Source: Physella acuta
Taxonomy: Eukaryota > Mollusca > Gastropoda > Physidae
Direction: 5' to 3'
Length of the DNA stretch: 64,000 bases
Assembly: GCF_028476545.1 (NCBI RefSeq)
Contig: NW_026731931.1
Location: 773,001 to 837,000, forward strand
Shown here piece after piece: positions 49,377 through 62,878 of this stretch. The position numbers and the translations under genes were made by a program. The notes under the pieces are model-generated. The model worked only from the letters and a program-made list of their open reading frames with translations, made no database searches and was not told the origin of the DNA. Numbering within the stretch: position 1 is the first letter of the stretch; the number at the start of each line of letters is the position of its first letter.

Positions 49377-52330
49377 CTCACTAACTAACTTATGAAAAGT
49401 GTAGTTGGCAAAATATTGTTGGAATTTTTATTTCTAAGACAACTGGATTCTTTCTCAATAATCTTGAAATTAAATAAAGAAATTAACTTCCGTTAAATCT
49501 CAAAGGTGAACAATTTAGTTTTTAGTACTTAATTGTTTATCGACGGACATTGCATTTTTATTACCTAAAAATTTTATCCACCACATAATTTGGCCAACTC
49601 ACCTGCATACTGAAATTTGAATCAAACCATATGTGTAACCTGCCGGTAATCAAAACTCATAATTGCATACCCTATTGTTGGCTTATCCATAATCATACTG
49701 TACTGATAAGAAAAATATATACTATTGAACTAATTCTTAATCATTCTCTTATCTATGGAAATATTAGATAAGCATGAAACATTCATGTGTGAGCATTCTT
49801 TATATAATATGTCTTCTGGGTGTTCATTATCTTGATAAGACAGGTAAAAAAGAAACATGACAGCTTTAAAGCTGTAGCGCAATATTAAAGATTGTGCCGC
49901 AGTCTATTGTAGAGCATAGAGTACATTTGTACTTCAAATCTGTGAAACTGAGTGTTTTGATGATCCAAGCATGTATTATAAGTCCGTATAACCTGTAAGA
50001 ATTAATCAGGTGTCAAATCAAACCATCCCGAAGACAGGTAGGTTGTTTGTGTAGGTTTACATGTTAATGTTTAAATTGACATAATGTACGTCACAATATC
50101 CACTGAATAATAGAGTTTAACAACATAATAGTTTTGAGTTAGCATATTCTTCAAGGTAGGGTCATACTCAGTAGGACCTACTGTCTCCTGTCATCTCAGC
50201 CAGCGGAATTCCTTGTTCTTTTTCAAGAAGGAACAGTCCCTGTTGATAAGAGAGATCCATACCCTCCTATATTCCCTTAAAATTTCTCAGTTCTGTTGAA
50301 AAACAAATTGTAAATATAGATTCGTTTTAATATTTCTACATCTATTAATCACATCATAAAAGTAAGGTGATTCATAATAAAAGCTAGTGAAAGTATTCCT
50401 GTTCCTAACAAAATTAGTTTTATTGCTGCCTTTTTGAACAGCAGGCTTCATAAATTATGAATCACTAAAAAGTAAATAATAAAACACATTTAAAAAACAT
50501 GTATAGCAACTAGCTTTTAAATACACTGAAAATAAGAAAATAAAACTAAGTTTCAGTAAAAATATATATTGATAGAAGTAATCTTTCCTGTTTGCTTTCT
50601 AAATGATTCTATAAATGTGCTCATACAGCGATTGAATAAGTGAGCCATAGGTAGATTTCATGATGTTTTACACACCATTGTGTCGTCTTCCAGTCTTACA
50701 TGATAGACCTCATTTATTTATTTTTTGACTTCTGGATTCATATTAAGATGGGAGTGGGGCGAATCAATTTCTGTTTTCCTTGGAGGGTCTTTCGTCAGCT
50801 GGCAGTTGCTTTATCCGCTGCCATAGTCACCATTTTATTGAAGATCTTATGCCAGCGGATTAAAAAGATATTTCTTAGGCATACATTTATCAAATATTGT
50901 ATTTAGTTTTATCATTAATACTCCATGACTCAACTCCAAGGGGTAAAAGAAGTTTTACTACTGAGTTGAATGTTATTATGTTTCTATTAAATATCGGCAA
51001 CCTAACACATGTTTTGTAAGCAGTTCTTGCATTGCCAACCCTAAGTAAAGACACAGTTCATCTTTTTTTTCGTTCCTCACAGTAGTTTTGATGACATTCC
51101 TTAACGTGCAATTAGGAATTACTTGTCAACATGTCATGTGACTTATTGCCCATTTACTGACTTCATCCAACTCTTCATTCTGTATTTACTTGCATATATG
51201 ATTTCACACGAAGGCAATCTGTATAATTTTGGTTGTTTGGTTTTGGAGTTTCATCAACTAGATGAGTTGATGTTCCCCGCTTGGAAATAGCAATCTTACT
51301 TACTCCTATCCGACCATAATCTGAGTTACATATTTATGTTACTATGATGGAAGAAAAAAATCGACAATTTAAAAGTGCGACAGACTTGTCAGTTGCTAAG
51401 GATAAATTCAAATGGATGTGCGTTGTCTTTTGGTATTTTTTTTTCCGTCTTGATGTCACTTCCCAATCCACCATTTTCGTGATGTACCATGTACTCCTTA
51501 CAAGTGTATTCAGCTCTAAATGTGTATAATTTTGATAAAAACGTGTTTAATTTTCGTATATTCTGCACCGTTTTGCCTTGGTGCATCCACTATCTATGCT
51601 ATGTCATCCGTTGCTGACACTTGAACGCCCCTTCCCCCCTTAATAACGTAAAATGGCAGATTTTAAACATAGTATATAATAAATCGACATCAACCCAATA
51701 AAACATATAGCAAAAAAACGTTTTAGATGAAAAACGAATTAGCAAATCGTCAGATATTTGGTGTTTACTTAAAGGAGACATAAGGGAGAAAGGAGGTAAC
51801 CATGTCAAGTGAATAGGGATAATAAACTACAGTGTTAGTGTTTATCCAGTGTGTTTACCTTATAACCTTAATCTAGAGTTTAAAAAAGAAACAAACTAAT
51901 CTTACATTTTATTACATAGAAAAATAGTTGAAACATACACTCCACATAATTGTGGGCACGGCGAGATGAAATGGACACACCCCGGCAAAACTGGTAGAAG
52001 CGATACGAATACAATTATAACTAAAAATTATTACATTTAACACTGAAAATGTGTGTAGTGACTTTGCATTCTTAAGCTATTTGTTAAGTCACATTGATAT
52101 TCAATATATGTAAACTATCAGCCCATTGTCAATAACAGTGAAAAGGTAAGTTATAACCAAAAAAGGAATACTACATAATCTCTATGCGAGGTACATGATT
52201 ATGTTAAAACTTTTTAGTTCTTTGATCAAATTATCAAGGAAAACCTAATCGTGGTCCTAAAATATAAATCTTTAATAACAAGAAAATACGTATAAAAATT
52301 AACTAATGAGTACTACTTTTCAAGAATTTA

Positions 52331-52704
52331 AATAATAATCATTAAAAAAGTTTTTAAAAACCCACGTTTTCTGATTGAACTAAAAAGTAGAAAATAAATG
52401 CTATAGGCCCTACATCACAATAATGCAAGCGATCACTCTACTATAAGCGATCAAAAACGTGGGGCGCCGAAGTAAAAGTTATATTACTATTGATTAGATA
52501 ATACTATTGACTTTTATTAGGGAGCTTGTAGAGAGTCAACAGTATTAGAAACTGTAAGAAAATCACGGCGCCCCACGTTTTTGCTCGCTTATAGTAGAGT
52601 GATCGCTTGCATTATTGTGATGTAGGGCCTATAGCATTTATTTTCTACTTTTTAGTTCAATCAGAAAACGTGGGTTTTTAAAAACTTTTTTAATGATTAT
52701 TATT
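52331..52704. mobile_element. Hairpin MITE, copy B only
   Basis: Two arms of 139 bp (52331-52469 and 52566-52704) are near-perfect reverse complements around a 96-bp loop. The outer ends read AATAATAATCATTA. The arms contain AAAACGTGGG twice, once near each end of the arm. Copies A (about 14290) and middle (about 32410) lack it. No coding capacity; the family is not recognised. Confidence 0.8.
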
Positions 52705-52789
52705 TTCTACTTTTTAGTCTTTGTCTGTTTGTTTGCATTAAAATCTTGCTATCGATTTTATCTTTTCACTTTTTTTGGGTAAACGAAGA

Positions 52790-52851
52790 CAACTCGTAAA
52801 AAGACAACTCGTAAAAAGACAACTCGTAAAAAGACAACTCGTAAAAAACAC
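52790..52851. repeat. Four tandem 16-bp units
   Basis: Four consecutive copies of GACAACTCGTAAAAA-type units within the copy-B-specific insertion, directly before the SINE head. Confidence 0.9.
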
Positions 52852-52874
52852 GTTGTTTGAATACGTTACTGACT

Positions 52875-52962
52875 AGAACACATAGATTTGAACCCGTGTC
52901 GAGTGGGATAGCAATCGTGTGCCCAACCACTCGACCATATCGTCTCCCCCAAACTGGCCTAC
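52875..52962 (-). repeat. tRNA-headed SINE fragment, copy B only
   Basis: The minus strand reads ATGGTCGAGTGGTTGGGC (A-box) and GGGTTCAAATCT (B-box) at the spacing of a class-II tRNA head. It is part of the composite 52331-53373 insertion. The acceptor stem does not close, so it is not a tRNA gene. Confidence 0.6.
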
Positions 52963-53099
52963 CTCCTGTAAGTTTAAACTCGGTTCAAGCTAAATTCTCT
53001 GCCCCTAAGCCTGTGGCGACATGTGATCGTTCGCTTCACTGCGCGCGAGGTACGCGTCGCTGGTTTTTTTTTGTAATGGCTAGCAGAGGAGAATTATAT

Positions 53100-53373
53100 A
53101 TATAGATTATATAGCGGTCTAAAATGCTCAATAAAATGTTTCCATTGATCAATTTAGTAATAATAACAATTGAATATTCAATGGTCATCCAAAAGAAAGC
53201 TTCCCTGAAAATTTCAGCGCGCTAGCTAACTGGGAAGTGCCAGAAATTTCGATCGCAAGATTGGATTGGAAAGACAAACAAATAAATAAATAAATAAACA
53301 CACAGAGAAAGCAAGTTAAAGAAAACGTGGTAAAAGAACAACGCCGTCCGGTGATCAGCTTCTCTCCGTCAAA
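53100..53373 (+). repeat. Short retroelement tail ending in (AAAT)n, copy B only
   Basis: A stretch with CTGAAAATTTCAGCGCGCTA and AACTGGGAAGTG leads into AAATAAATAAATAAA near 53280, typical of a SINE or short LINE 3' end. No coding sequence is seen. The right boundary with shared sequence is at about 53373. Confidence 0.5.
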
Positions 53374-54143
53374 CAAATCCTGTTCGCTTTGAACTAAAAT
53401 AAAGAAAAGCCTAACTTCCAGTTTGTAACTGAATCGCACATAGTTACATATTTCGGATACAAAAAATAAGGCCCTAATATCGTAAAAGAATAAAATTAAA
53501 AGCTTAACACTTTTAATAGAAATATATAAATACGCACGAATAAACCTTTGCCTTAGAAATATAAAAATGTTGTCTCAATAATATTATTTTATAACAATAG
53601 CTATCCACAATGGAAACTAAAAGTTACCTTTGCTTTTAAAATACTGCTAAAAGCTAATCATATAATAATTAAATTACCGAGTCGCTCAGACTGAAAATAT
53701 CTAATAGAAATATCTAGTATTTCAGTTTAGGGAAATAGTTCCGGCGTTTAGTAGCCTACATAGTTTTGTGCGAGATAAATGGCCCGTTGAGGGAGAAATG
53801 CAACGGGCGCTAGGTTGATAGTGTTGCTTTTTCTCTAAACCTAAAACAAACCAAAATCACCAGTTGAACTTAAAATTTAACCGTAAACGAAAAATGTCGT
53901 TTGAAAACGGATTTTTATCCAGAATCGGTGCTTTAATCGAATTTAAGTTTAATCTAGACGTAGTAACTGCACATTGATACTAATATAGTCGTAGCCATTC
54001 CTAAACCTTACACCTAAGCTTAAACATGACAAAAGTTGCATTTAGAATTTCTTTCATGCGAATATTCAAGGGGTGTGAAACACACCTACAGCCTGCTATT
54101 ATGAAATATAATGTACATAGAAAATACAATTTTACCAGTGCCC

Positions 54144-55168
54144 GGTCCTAGGACCTTTGACCACAGGTGCTTTGACCATAGGGGGTTTGACCATAGGGGG
54201 TTTGACCACAGCGGAGCTTTGACCATAGGGGCTTTGACCATAGGTGGTTTGACCACAGCGGGCCTTTGACCATAGCGGTGCTTTGACCATAGGGGGTTTG
54301 ATCATAGGGGGTTCGACCATAGGGCGTTTGACCACAGGTGTTTTCTCAGCAGAGGGTCTTTGATCATAGGTGGTCTATCAACTGGTGTTTGATCACACGC
54401 GCTGTGTCCGGCTTTGACTACAGGTGTTTTGTCCACATAGGGTCTTTGATCTCAGGTGGTTTATTCAATGCTGTCCATATATGGTAAGGATTTATTTTAA
54501 AAGTTGCTAAATTATATTTTAAATTTCGACATGATGTAATAATATGGTCAAACAGATGTACTGACATATTTGCGTGCTATAGCACATCTGTCATTTAGTT
54601 AACCATTTTATGTATTACTTATTTGACTATATTGTTGGCAAGTTTTGTATCATTTTTTATCCTTTATATATGCTATGTATTTTCAAGTACTTCTACATTA
54701 TTTATTTGTGAAACTTGTTATATGTCGCATTATTTGTGCTTCATTTATATTTAAAATAAATATATGAGGTCTAGCACCAGCCTTTATGTGGAGACTAAAA
54801 TTTAGTTCTTGGCTTTTTTTAAATACATGTTAATTTCTATTAACGTACTCACAGGAAACATGTATAAAATCGTGTTAATTGTATCACACCTATGATCAAA
54901 GCCGGACACAGCGCTTGTGATCAAACACTCGTTGACAAACCACCTGTGATCAAAGACCCTCTGCTGAGAAAACACCTGTGGTCAAACCCCCTATGGTCAA
55001 ACCCCCTATGATCAAACCCCCTATGGTCAAAGCACCGCTATGGTCAAAGGCCCGCTGTGGTCAAACCCCCTGTGGTCAAAGCCCCTATGGTCAAAGCTCC
55101 GCTGTGGTCAAACCCCCTATGGTCAAACCCCCTATGGTCAAAGCACCTGTGGTCAAAGGTCCGCGCAC
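54144..55168. mobile_element. 1.0-kb fold-back element of TTTGACCATAGGGGG arrays, copy B only
   Basis: Flanked by CCAGTGCCC at 55169-55177 and by the same word at 54135-54143; copy A has the single word at about 15099-15107. The left arm (54144-54450) is an array of TTTGACCATAGGGGG and TTTGACCACAGCGG units; the right arm (about 54890-55168) is its reverse complement, around a loop of about 430 bp of AT-rich unique DNA. A 9-bp duplication and long repetitive ends recall Mutator-like or foldback elements, but no transposase is present and the family is unassigned. Confidence 0.8.
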
Positions 55169-55494
55169 CCAGTGCCCACCCCCCTTCCCCGGACAATGTA
55201 TTGTGTGTACTTTTCGGGAATAAGACTATTTCCTAATACATGTTCCACATCACGGTTTCGTTTTTCGTTTGACTGAACGTTTTAAGTTTACTAGTGTTTT
55301 CACCATATTGTTCCCAACAGAGTGGCAGAGTGACAGAATAGCGAAACTATTATTATAGATATAGATGTATAGATGTTTAGCTATTTTGAGCAATAACATT
55401 TAAATAAAAAATAACTTTTCAAAATGATGTAATGTATGTGCTTGTTAAACTATAGCTTGATAAATTTTAATTTGTAATACTTAATATTTTTTAG

Positions 55495-55697
55495 TATAAC
55501 ATACATGGATATGGGGACAAACAAAAGTTGTGCCGCTGATTACATTGAGATATTTGATGGACCATGGACACTCAGCAGGTCATTTGGAAAAATGTGTACA
55601 GCCCCGCAAATACTGACATTTTCGACAACAAACTTCATGCATGTGGCGATTAGAACATTGAGAAACGGGAAATTTCTCGCTACCTATAAAATTCTAG
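55495..55697 (+). CDS. CUB gene exon 9: second half of a type-I CUB (copy B)
   Basis: Twin of exon 1 with one nucleotide difference. Acceptor ATTTTTTAG, donor CTAG|gtatac. It contains SCAADYIEIFDGP and FGKMC. Joined to exon 8 it completes a type-I CUB from halves of two duplication ages: the first half belongs to the older middle copy, the second to the recent copy-B block. Confidence 0.86.
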
Positions 55698-58600
55698 GTA
55701 TACATTAAAACAAAAATTATCTACGAATACTGAATAGTCTATCAATCTTTTTCTGTGTATGAACTTATGTATCTACCATATAGATGCAAATTGGTGGACG
55801 CCTAGCTGTTGTTCTGTTAACCACATTTAAATTAACTCAGTTACTTGCAAATACGCTTAATAAGCTTTTTTTTATTCGTTACAACATGCTTTAATTGCTC
55901 TCTCTCTCATGAATAAAATCTTTAGCCACCCCACCAGTAGCATTTAGAGTGACAAAGTGTGATCTAGACTCACCCGTCTTTAATAAACTCCCTACATGCC
56001 ACTATCTTGATATTTTCTAAGTACTTAGATAGAATGTCGTAGGCATATAAAGAAATATCAGGTTGTTAGAATATGTAATATCCAGAGGTTGAAAATGGAC
56101 CTGCTTCAATGCTTTATTTTATATTTAAAAGGGATGTACTTATGCCAGAATTAAAAAATTTAAGTTTTCAAAATAATATGAAAATAAATAGAAATCTAAT
56201 AATAACACTTGTTTCATGGCCAATAAAAAGATAAACATACTCCCTTATTGTACAGTGCGTTTTTTAGCGTAAAAAATGTACGTAATTTTTAAAAGAAAAC
56301 CAAGATGTATGTAAAGATTAAAAACTTGTGTAAGGCCTGGAATGAAAACAAAGAGTTGTCTAAATTGTATTGTATACCCATATCTAAAAACTTTGCGTAC
56401 GGATTTTGAAAGTAAAATATGCATAAAATAGAGGAACAATAATAATTATTTCATTGAACGTCTACAAACTAAAAAAAAAAAAGAAAAAAAGTAAACTTTT
56501 CAGTAACTATTAAATATTAGTTTATCTGATGGTAACATATCAGTATGTATAGAGTATTGTATCATTGCGTTTCAAAATGAAAATTAATAAATGTAATGTA
56601 ACATACAGATACAAACATCACTCTGACCGAGCCTCAAGGTTTCATTTCTAGTCCTGGATATCCACTGGGTTACCTCGACAACATGTTTTACACCTGGACT
56701 ATATGGGGCAATCCTGATACGTTCATCACTCTTAAGTAAGTTTGCTTATTACATTTCTCAATTACATGTTAACGTTAAAGTGTTCATAGAAACCTGTGAA
56801 AATGGGAAAATAAAAATAAAACAACGAATGTATGAAAATATAAATATACAGATAAAACGAATATTTTAAAATATTGATATACCAATTGAGATATATCCTA
56901 CGTAGACACAGAAACATGCATATATAAACATATTATGATACGAATGCAAAAATATATCAATTTATAAAAACATGACATAGAAATATATCAATGCAACATA
57001 AATGAATGTGTGCATGTTTGAATGATTGAATGAATGCAAGTAAGAGGAAATTGGGTAATGTGTACTCCTATGAAAAAATAGCTTAAAATTACTACAATAA
57101 TTGAAATAGGAATATATTTAGGAGTAGGATTAGGATAAGGAATAGAAATAGGAACAAGATATAGTTATGTAAGTAGGTTGGCAATTTTAAGTATTTTTTG
57201 AAAATATGAATATACATATAAAACTAATCTGTGAGTATATAAATTCAAGAATATACCAATTATGAATATACAAATTGATAAATATATTATCCTAATATGT
57301 AAAAGCCCATGAGCGCAATTTTCTATTTCTCGTTCTCTTCCTCTATCTCTTCCTCTGTCTGGCTGCAACATATGTATATAGGCTACGCGATCAATATCTT
57401 CAGAAACAATTGTTAAAATTTAAATTTTTGATGTATCAAATGTATAAACACAATTTTATTTAACGACTGGAAAAAAAAACACAAAAAAGAAATGCATAAT
57501 AGTCGAATGTTGAAACAAATCGATAATATGCAACTCGAGAAGTGTCTATAGTTGTGAAGGGTCTAGAGTAGCACACTGGCAAAAAGAGAGACGTCACACG
57601 AAATAAATAGAAAAATATTTGTATCAAACAATGTTAATTTAAAAAAAAAAATTACCACGGAAAGTACACAACACTAATGGCGTAAATTTTATGATAAAAA
57701 GAAGAATCAAAAATCGAATGTCGAAAGTGATATACAATACTAATGACGTTATCTTAAACAAGATTCACTTAAAACATCTTCCAATTTTAGAAATTAAAAG
57801 AAATTAACCATTTTATTCACATTTGATTTGAATGTATACATCTGCATATCAAAACTTACGCATAAAAATGTATACAGTTTTCTCGGCCAGCATAATAAAA
57901 ATTATTTAGGGGAACCAAAAGCCGTCCGTAATTAATATTTTACAGAAAAAAATCAAAATTCAATTCCGAATGAACTGATTAACGGATGAACGACTGAATG
58001 GATAAGCAAAAAAAATGCCTCATTTAAACAATTCATAATACTTCAGTGCTTTAATGCATCAATTCATAAATGCATCCATGCATCCACGCATCAATGGATC
58101 ATTGCATACATGCATCAATGCACACTGCAACAATGCAACCCTAACCACACGGATGTGTTACTCAAGGTTGAATGAACATTTGTACTATATTTCTCATCGG
58201 ACCCTAACTCGTCATCATTAGAAATCATGCGGGGGTGGGGCGTGTCGGGCTGTCGGCGTGTGTCTATCCTCAAGCGCTGAACACAAGATTTGGTGGTTGA
58301 CTTTTATCAAGAGTTAGTAGACTTGTGTAAGTTAAATTTAATTGTTTTAGGCATTATATTGAAGTGAGAAACCTGGCCAACAAACAGAATTTAAACCGGT
58401 TAGTTAATAATTGTTCTTAGAGTAGTACTAGGTGAAAAAGAAGTGAATATATTATTGTCTCTCATGCATACATTATTTCTGCTTATATAAAAACTATCTG
58501 AAACTTATAACTAAAATCAACATGTATTTATTAGTCAAATGGACCTTTCACATAAAAAGGTCGTCGTTTATTGTTTCCTTTAAGAGGAATCGTACAGTGC

Positions 58601-59070
58601 CATTTTCAGTCTTCTTTTCAATTTTTCTCAACTTTGCATTTGAACGTAAAATTCAAAATTAAAATTGCTAAGGCTCTGGAACCGTTTGGCATAGCATTAT
58701 ACCATTTTCAATAATAGTTTTGTACATAAAGTTTACTCCAATACTCTAGGAAACATTGATACTTATTTAGCACCACCCCATAATTTTTGTTCATATTTGT
58801 ATGTGCACAGCTATATTAAAAATTGAATACAAGCTATCACAATGACAAAACGCAGAAATGTATACAATTGCTTGAGAAATCTTAATCTTTTATCTGATTT
58901 TTAAAATACATTGTGGTAACAACGTTATAGAGGTTTAAAAAGGTGCTAGTTTTCACACCTTTTCGTGGTTTCCATGGCAAACAGAAATGCTATTGGCGGC
59001 TATATAATATTTTTGTCTATAGGTTAACAGCTATTAATTTACATGTTAAATACAATTTTTTTTCATCTGT
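55698..59070. other. Introns around exon 10, copy B
   Basis: Nearly identical to 15445-18807, with small indels only; no gene outside exon 10. Confidence 0.65.
56609..56735 (+). CDS. CUB gene exon 10: first half of a type-II CUB (copy B)
   Basis: Acceptor ACATACAG, donor CTTAA|gtaagt. Twin of exon 2. Here the second codon after the junction is Asn, as in the middle copy, so the Lys in exon 2 is probably the derived state. It carries the G-F-I-S-SP-G-YP opening and the FYTWTI strand. Confidence 0.88.
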
Positions 59071-59158
59071 GGGATATATCCTTAAAATATACGACGGATA
59101 CACAAGTGATTTTTGTCATACGATTATATATGTTATGCAAATGGTTGTGGTTATCTAA
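59071..59158 (+). pseudogene. Relic of a CUB second-half exon (copy B)
   Basis: Counterpart of the relic before exon 3, with the same LKIYDGYTSDF stretch directly upstream of exon 11. No usable donor follows it. Confidence 0.5.
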
Positions 59159-59197
59159 TATATATCAAATAATTTATTGTTTGTTTTTTAACCACAG

Positions 59198-59406
59198 AAT
59201 TACTGATTTTCTATTGGCGGGCCACTGCAGCAATGACTACCTTAAAATATACGATGGTCCTACAAATGCGGCTTCGTTATTTGGTACCTTCTGTTGGTCA
59301 GATTCCCCTGGGCTGATGGCTTCAACCAGCAACTATATGTTCATTGAGTTCAAAACTGATGGCTACATGAGATATAAAGGCTTTTATGGAAATTACGAGA
59401 TAAGAG
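59198..59406 (+). CDS. CUB gene exon 11: second half of a type-II CUB (copy B)
   Basis: Acceptor TTAACCACAG, donor AGAG|gtaaca. Identical in protein sequence to exon 3, with a single silent difference near the 3' end. It contains GHCSNDYLKIYDGP, FGTFCW and GFYGNYEIRG. With exon 10 it forms the fifth whole CUB domain of the window. Confidence 0.88.
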
Positions 59407-59502
59407 GTAACATTTTAACTTAAAAGTCCAAAACTACTCTTAAGAGTATTTAACGTTATAGGCAAAGAATGTTTTTATTCGTAATTTGGTTGCTCTTAGT
59501 AC

Positions 59503-59608
59503 TTTCTCGTATATGAAGTAAGAGGACGTGTTAGAATCGTGCAAAGAATCGAAATCAATATTTTCAACAATCTTTACGTTTTACACTTCACTTAGTCGAT
59601 AAAACTAG
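59503..59608 (+). repeat. R1 5'-end fragment (copy B)
   Basis: Duplicate of 19240-19345. Confidence 0.55.
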
Positions 59609-59790
59609 TTTGAAAACCTAGTTTGAAAACTTCCTTAGATTGTAGACCAAACAAATAATGATCCCGAAAAAAATAAAGTTCAGGAAAATCCTTTAGATTT
59701 GTCAAAGCTGACTAGAGGCTGTATTTTCTTAAGTAATAGTTAATATTCAATCACATTGTTAGTAATGAAGATGATTATTGTATTATATCG

Positions 59791-59791
59791 C

Positions 59792-59872
<81 letters not shown>

Positions 59873-59874
59873 TA

Positions 59875-59908
<34 letters not shown>

Positions 59909-59909
59909 C
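59791..59909. repeat. (TA)n/(TG)n array left of Gypsy-like fossil (copy B)
   Basis: Counterpart of 21550-21661 with a slightly different break pattern. Confidence 0.95.
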
Positions 59910-59910
59910 T

Positions 59911-61815
59911 GGAGGAGGGGAGGTGAGTTTCCCGAACTGGGAAACCCAAGTGCAATGTTTGCTGCGAAAACACCAGCGTTCCTAACCCGTTGCGACGCAT
60001 CTTAGGCAGCCTGAGAGGGATTGCTTATGAGCAGGTAAAGCAGGCTACGAGTCCAGAGGAAGTGCTAAGCCTACTACAAAGCGCGTTTGGCGACACCCGA
60101 TGTGCCGACGACAGGTATCTGCAGTTCAGCCGACTCACTCCACAACCAAGAGAGTCACGTCGGAATTTCTCTGCCGACTGTGGTCAGAGATTACGAGGCT
60201 GAACCAGCAGCGTGTTTTTACTGCGGCCGACGCCCAGAAGTAGGTGTATCACACCTTCTGCAAGGAGGTTTCAGCTCTTCTGGCGCTCGAACTTTGCGGC
60301 ACATTTGTGTTCGCAGGGGAAGCCAGTCCGAAGGTGGAGGACGTCCTGAAAGCTGTTAAAAGGCTGGATGGAACAACTGAGTCCCCAGTCGTAGCCACGG
60401 CATCAGCTAACAAGACTATCCAGGTCGACGCAGTAACGGCAGCTGTTCGCCAAGAGACGACGCCGCTGATGCTCACGGAGGAACAACTCGACCGTCTGGC
60501 GGAGAAGGTAGCAGACATCCTAGCCCGGAAACAGCGGCCCTCCAGAGGAGCTTGTTACGGGTGCGGATCCAGAGAGCACTATGTCCGCGACTGTCCGAGG
60601 AAAGCAGCTAGGCAACGGGGTCAGCAGCAGGGAAACGACAGTCCATCAGCGTCGGGAAGCGGATGCTGATGCGTGGTCTGTCAAGCTCCCAGCCCAAGTT
60701 TACGCCACCGAGATCAGCACAGTGTCGAGCAACCACAGCTCAGGTTACCTCGCCTAGTGGCAGTAGGTACGGCTGTCGGGTGTTCCGCCGTGGAGGAGGG
60801 TTGCAGCCGGACGGTGCGCGTGAGGAGGGTAGACAGCCACACCATGAATGTTAGTCTCAGCGCGAGCAAGATCGTCGCTTGGGAGACAGACATGACACAA
60901 GCAGAGGTGGAGAGGCCGACGTGGTTGGCAGCGACCCGACTATACAATGTCGAGTTCAGAAACAACAGTAGTTGAGGGGGAGCGCCGGAAAGAGATCATC
61001 CCAACCAGGAAGACAGATGACGGTGATGAACTGGCAAACAAGGTGATCCCAACCAGACTTCGGCAGGCGCAACGCCTTTCGTGCCAGAGGTGGTCGCCCG
61101 GGACGGGCAAGAAAAGGTGATGGTCAGGCCAGCCCCACATATGGACGAGGTGAATGCGAGGGACGAGGCATCGGACGAGGATGACTCTTTGATCAACCCA
61201 GAACCACCAGCGGAGCTGCGGAAGTCAACCCGGCAACGACGACCCGTCGAGCGACTCAACCTGGCGCATCAAGTGGTGACCAGTACCAGCACTGGAGCCT
61301 CTACCGTTTTGCCGGGAATAATATATTTGATTTGTTAGGACTTAATGTCTGTGTACTACTGTACTGAATTTTTTAAGTACAATTATTTTTGAGTTGTAAA
61401 TGTAAATGTAACTTCCATTGTACATTTATTTGTGAGGGGGGCTGTGTAACACATATGGTTACCAGCCAAGGGCGGATAACAAATAAAGTTTTAATTCATT
61501 GAGTTGCGGCCCCTGTGGGGCCGTAGCCCTGTTGACGTAGTTGTGTTGCATACTCTTGTGCGCGATGTTACCTGTTACTATGGGTAGTCAGTCACACGCA
61601 AGGCAGCTGTCTGTGGACACGGTGACGGTACCAAGATGTAGATCCAATGAAGGCTACAGTCTCTCACTCTCTCTCTTCAGTTTTTTACTTCCTTTTTCCT
61701 ATTTTGGTATTCATCTGTAATCGTCGTACTACTGTGTTCTGCATCGCCGTCATGGCTCGATGCAGTGAATAAAGCCAGTACTTGACAACAACTGTCGGTG
61801 TCAGTGTGTCCTACA
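59911..61815 (+). mobile_element. Gypsy-type LTR retrotransposon fossil between TA arrays (copy B)
   Basis: Duplicate of 21662-23585 with the same parts: gag and zinc knuckle to about 60669, pol-tail-like stretch near 61220-61260, polypurine tract, and probable 3' LTR 61443-61815. It is broken like its twin. Small differences between the two date only the block duplication, not the insertion. Confidence 0.7.
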
Positions 61816-61885
61816 TCTCAGGGTCAGCCCATCTTAACCAAAACACTTCAAGGGGTAAAAGCATTCCCACTAAGTGAGGGTTACA

Positions 61886-61972
<87 letters not shown>

Positions 61973-61987
61973 AGAGAGAGAGAGAGG
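61886..61987. repeat. (TA)n(GA)n array right of Gypsy-like fossil (copy B)
   Basis: Counterpart of 23653-23752, with a longer TA part and a shorter GA part. Confidence 0.95.
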
Positions 61988-62336
61988 AGTGGGGGAGGGC
62001 CAAAATGGTGGCCCCTTTTTTTCTAGTTCCGCCACTGCAATAAAACGATCCTAGCTACGCTACTGCCTAATATTGTGTCAAAAAATGGTCTTTAAATTAT
62101 TACTCGTTAAACAAATGTAACCTCGAATTCATGTAAGACTTAATCCTCTTATAACACGTTATGGTTATGTGAACTGAATAATCTATTCTACATGAAGGGT
62201 AACAGATAACATAATACTGCATTTTAATGTAGAGGTAAATATTCAGCCAAACATAAACATTGGTCAACATATGTTCCAAATTAAAACTAAAAAGACCAAA
62301 TAATTTTTCACATTATCATTCTAGTTCAGTGGTTCC

Positions 62337-62878
62337 CAAACCTTTTCAAGCGGTGGAACCCCTTTTATAAAAAGTAAGTGAACCGCGACCCACATAGAAT
62401 TAAAAGTGATCTGTATGCATGTTTTTGCACAGTTCTTTAAACAGACGGATGTTTAGAGCTCCATATTTGATATAATTTACGACTTTTATTAGCTATGGGG
62501 TTGGAAGAGCCTTGCTGGCGAGGACATACCCGTGAATCATGCAGTGGATTCCGACCGTGAAATCCTTTCGAGTTTTAGTTTCTAACACTTCTCCAACTAA
62601 AAATTAAAATGGAGAAAGAAATTTAATTTTGAGAATGACATAAGGTTGGCGTTAACAAAAACGTAACCGCGAATGTTGAGGCTAGTTAATAACATGACAT
62701 TTTACTCATCGTATTAAAACAGTTAGCAAGAATAGTTCATATTCAAAGACTCAAGAACATCTTATTTTAGTGCTTATTGATTTCATTACTAATTTCGACT
62801 TTAAATTCTATGGGGGTCGCGGTTCACTTACGTTTTATAAAATGGGGTCGTCACTTGAAAAAAGTTTGGGAACCAATG
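62337..62878. mobile_element. hAT-type MITE (copy B)
   Basis: Duplicate of 24091-24642 with the same ends and a few small differences; it arrived with the block duplication. Confidence 0.75.
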
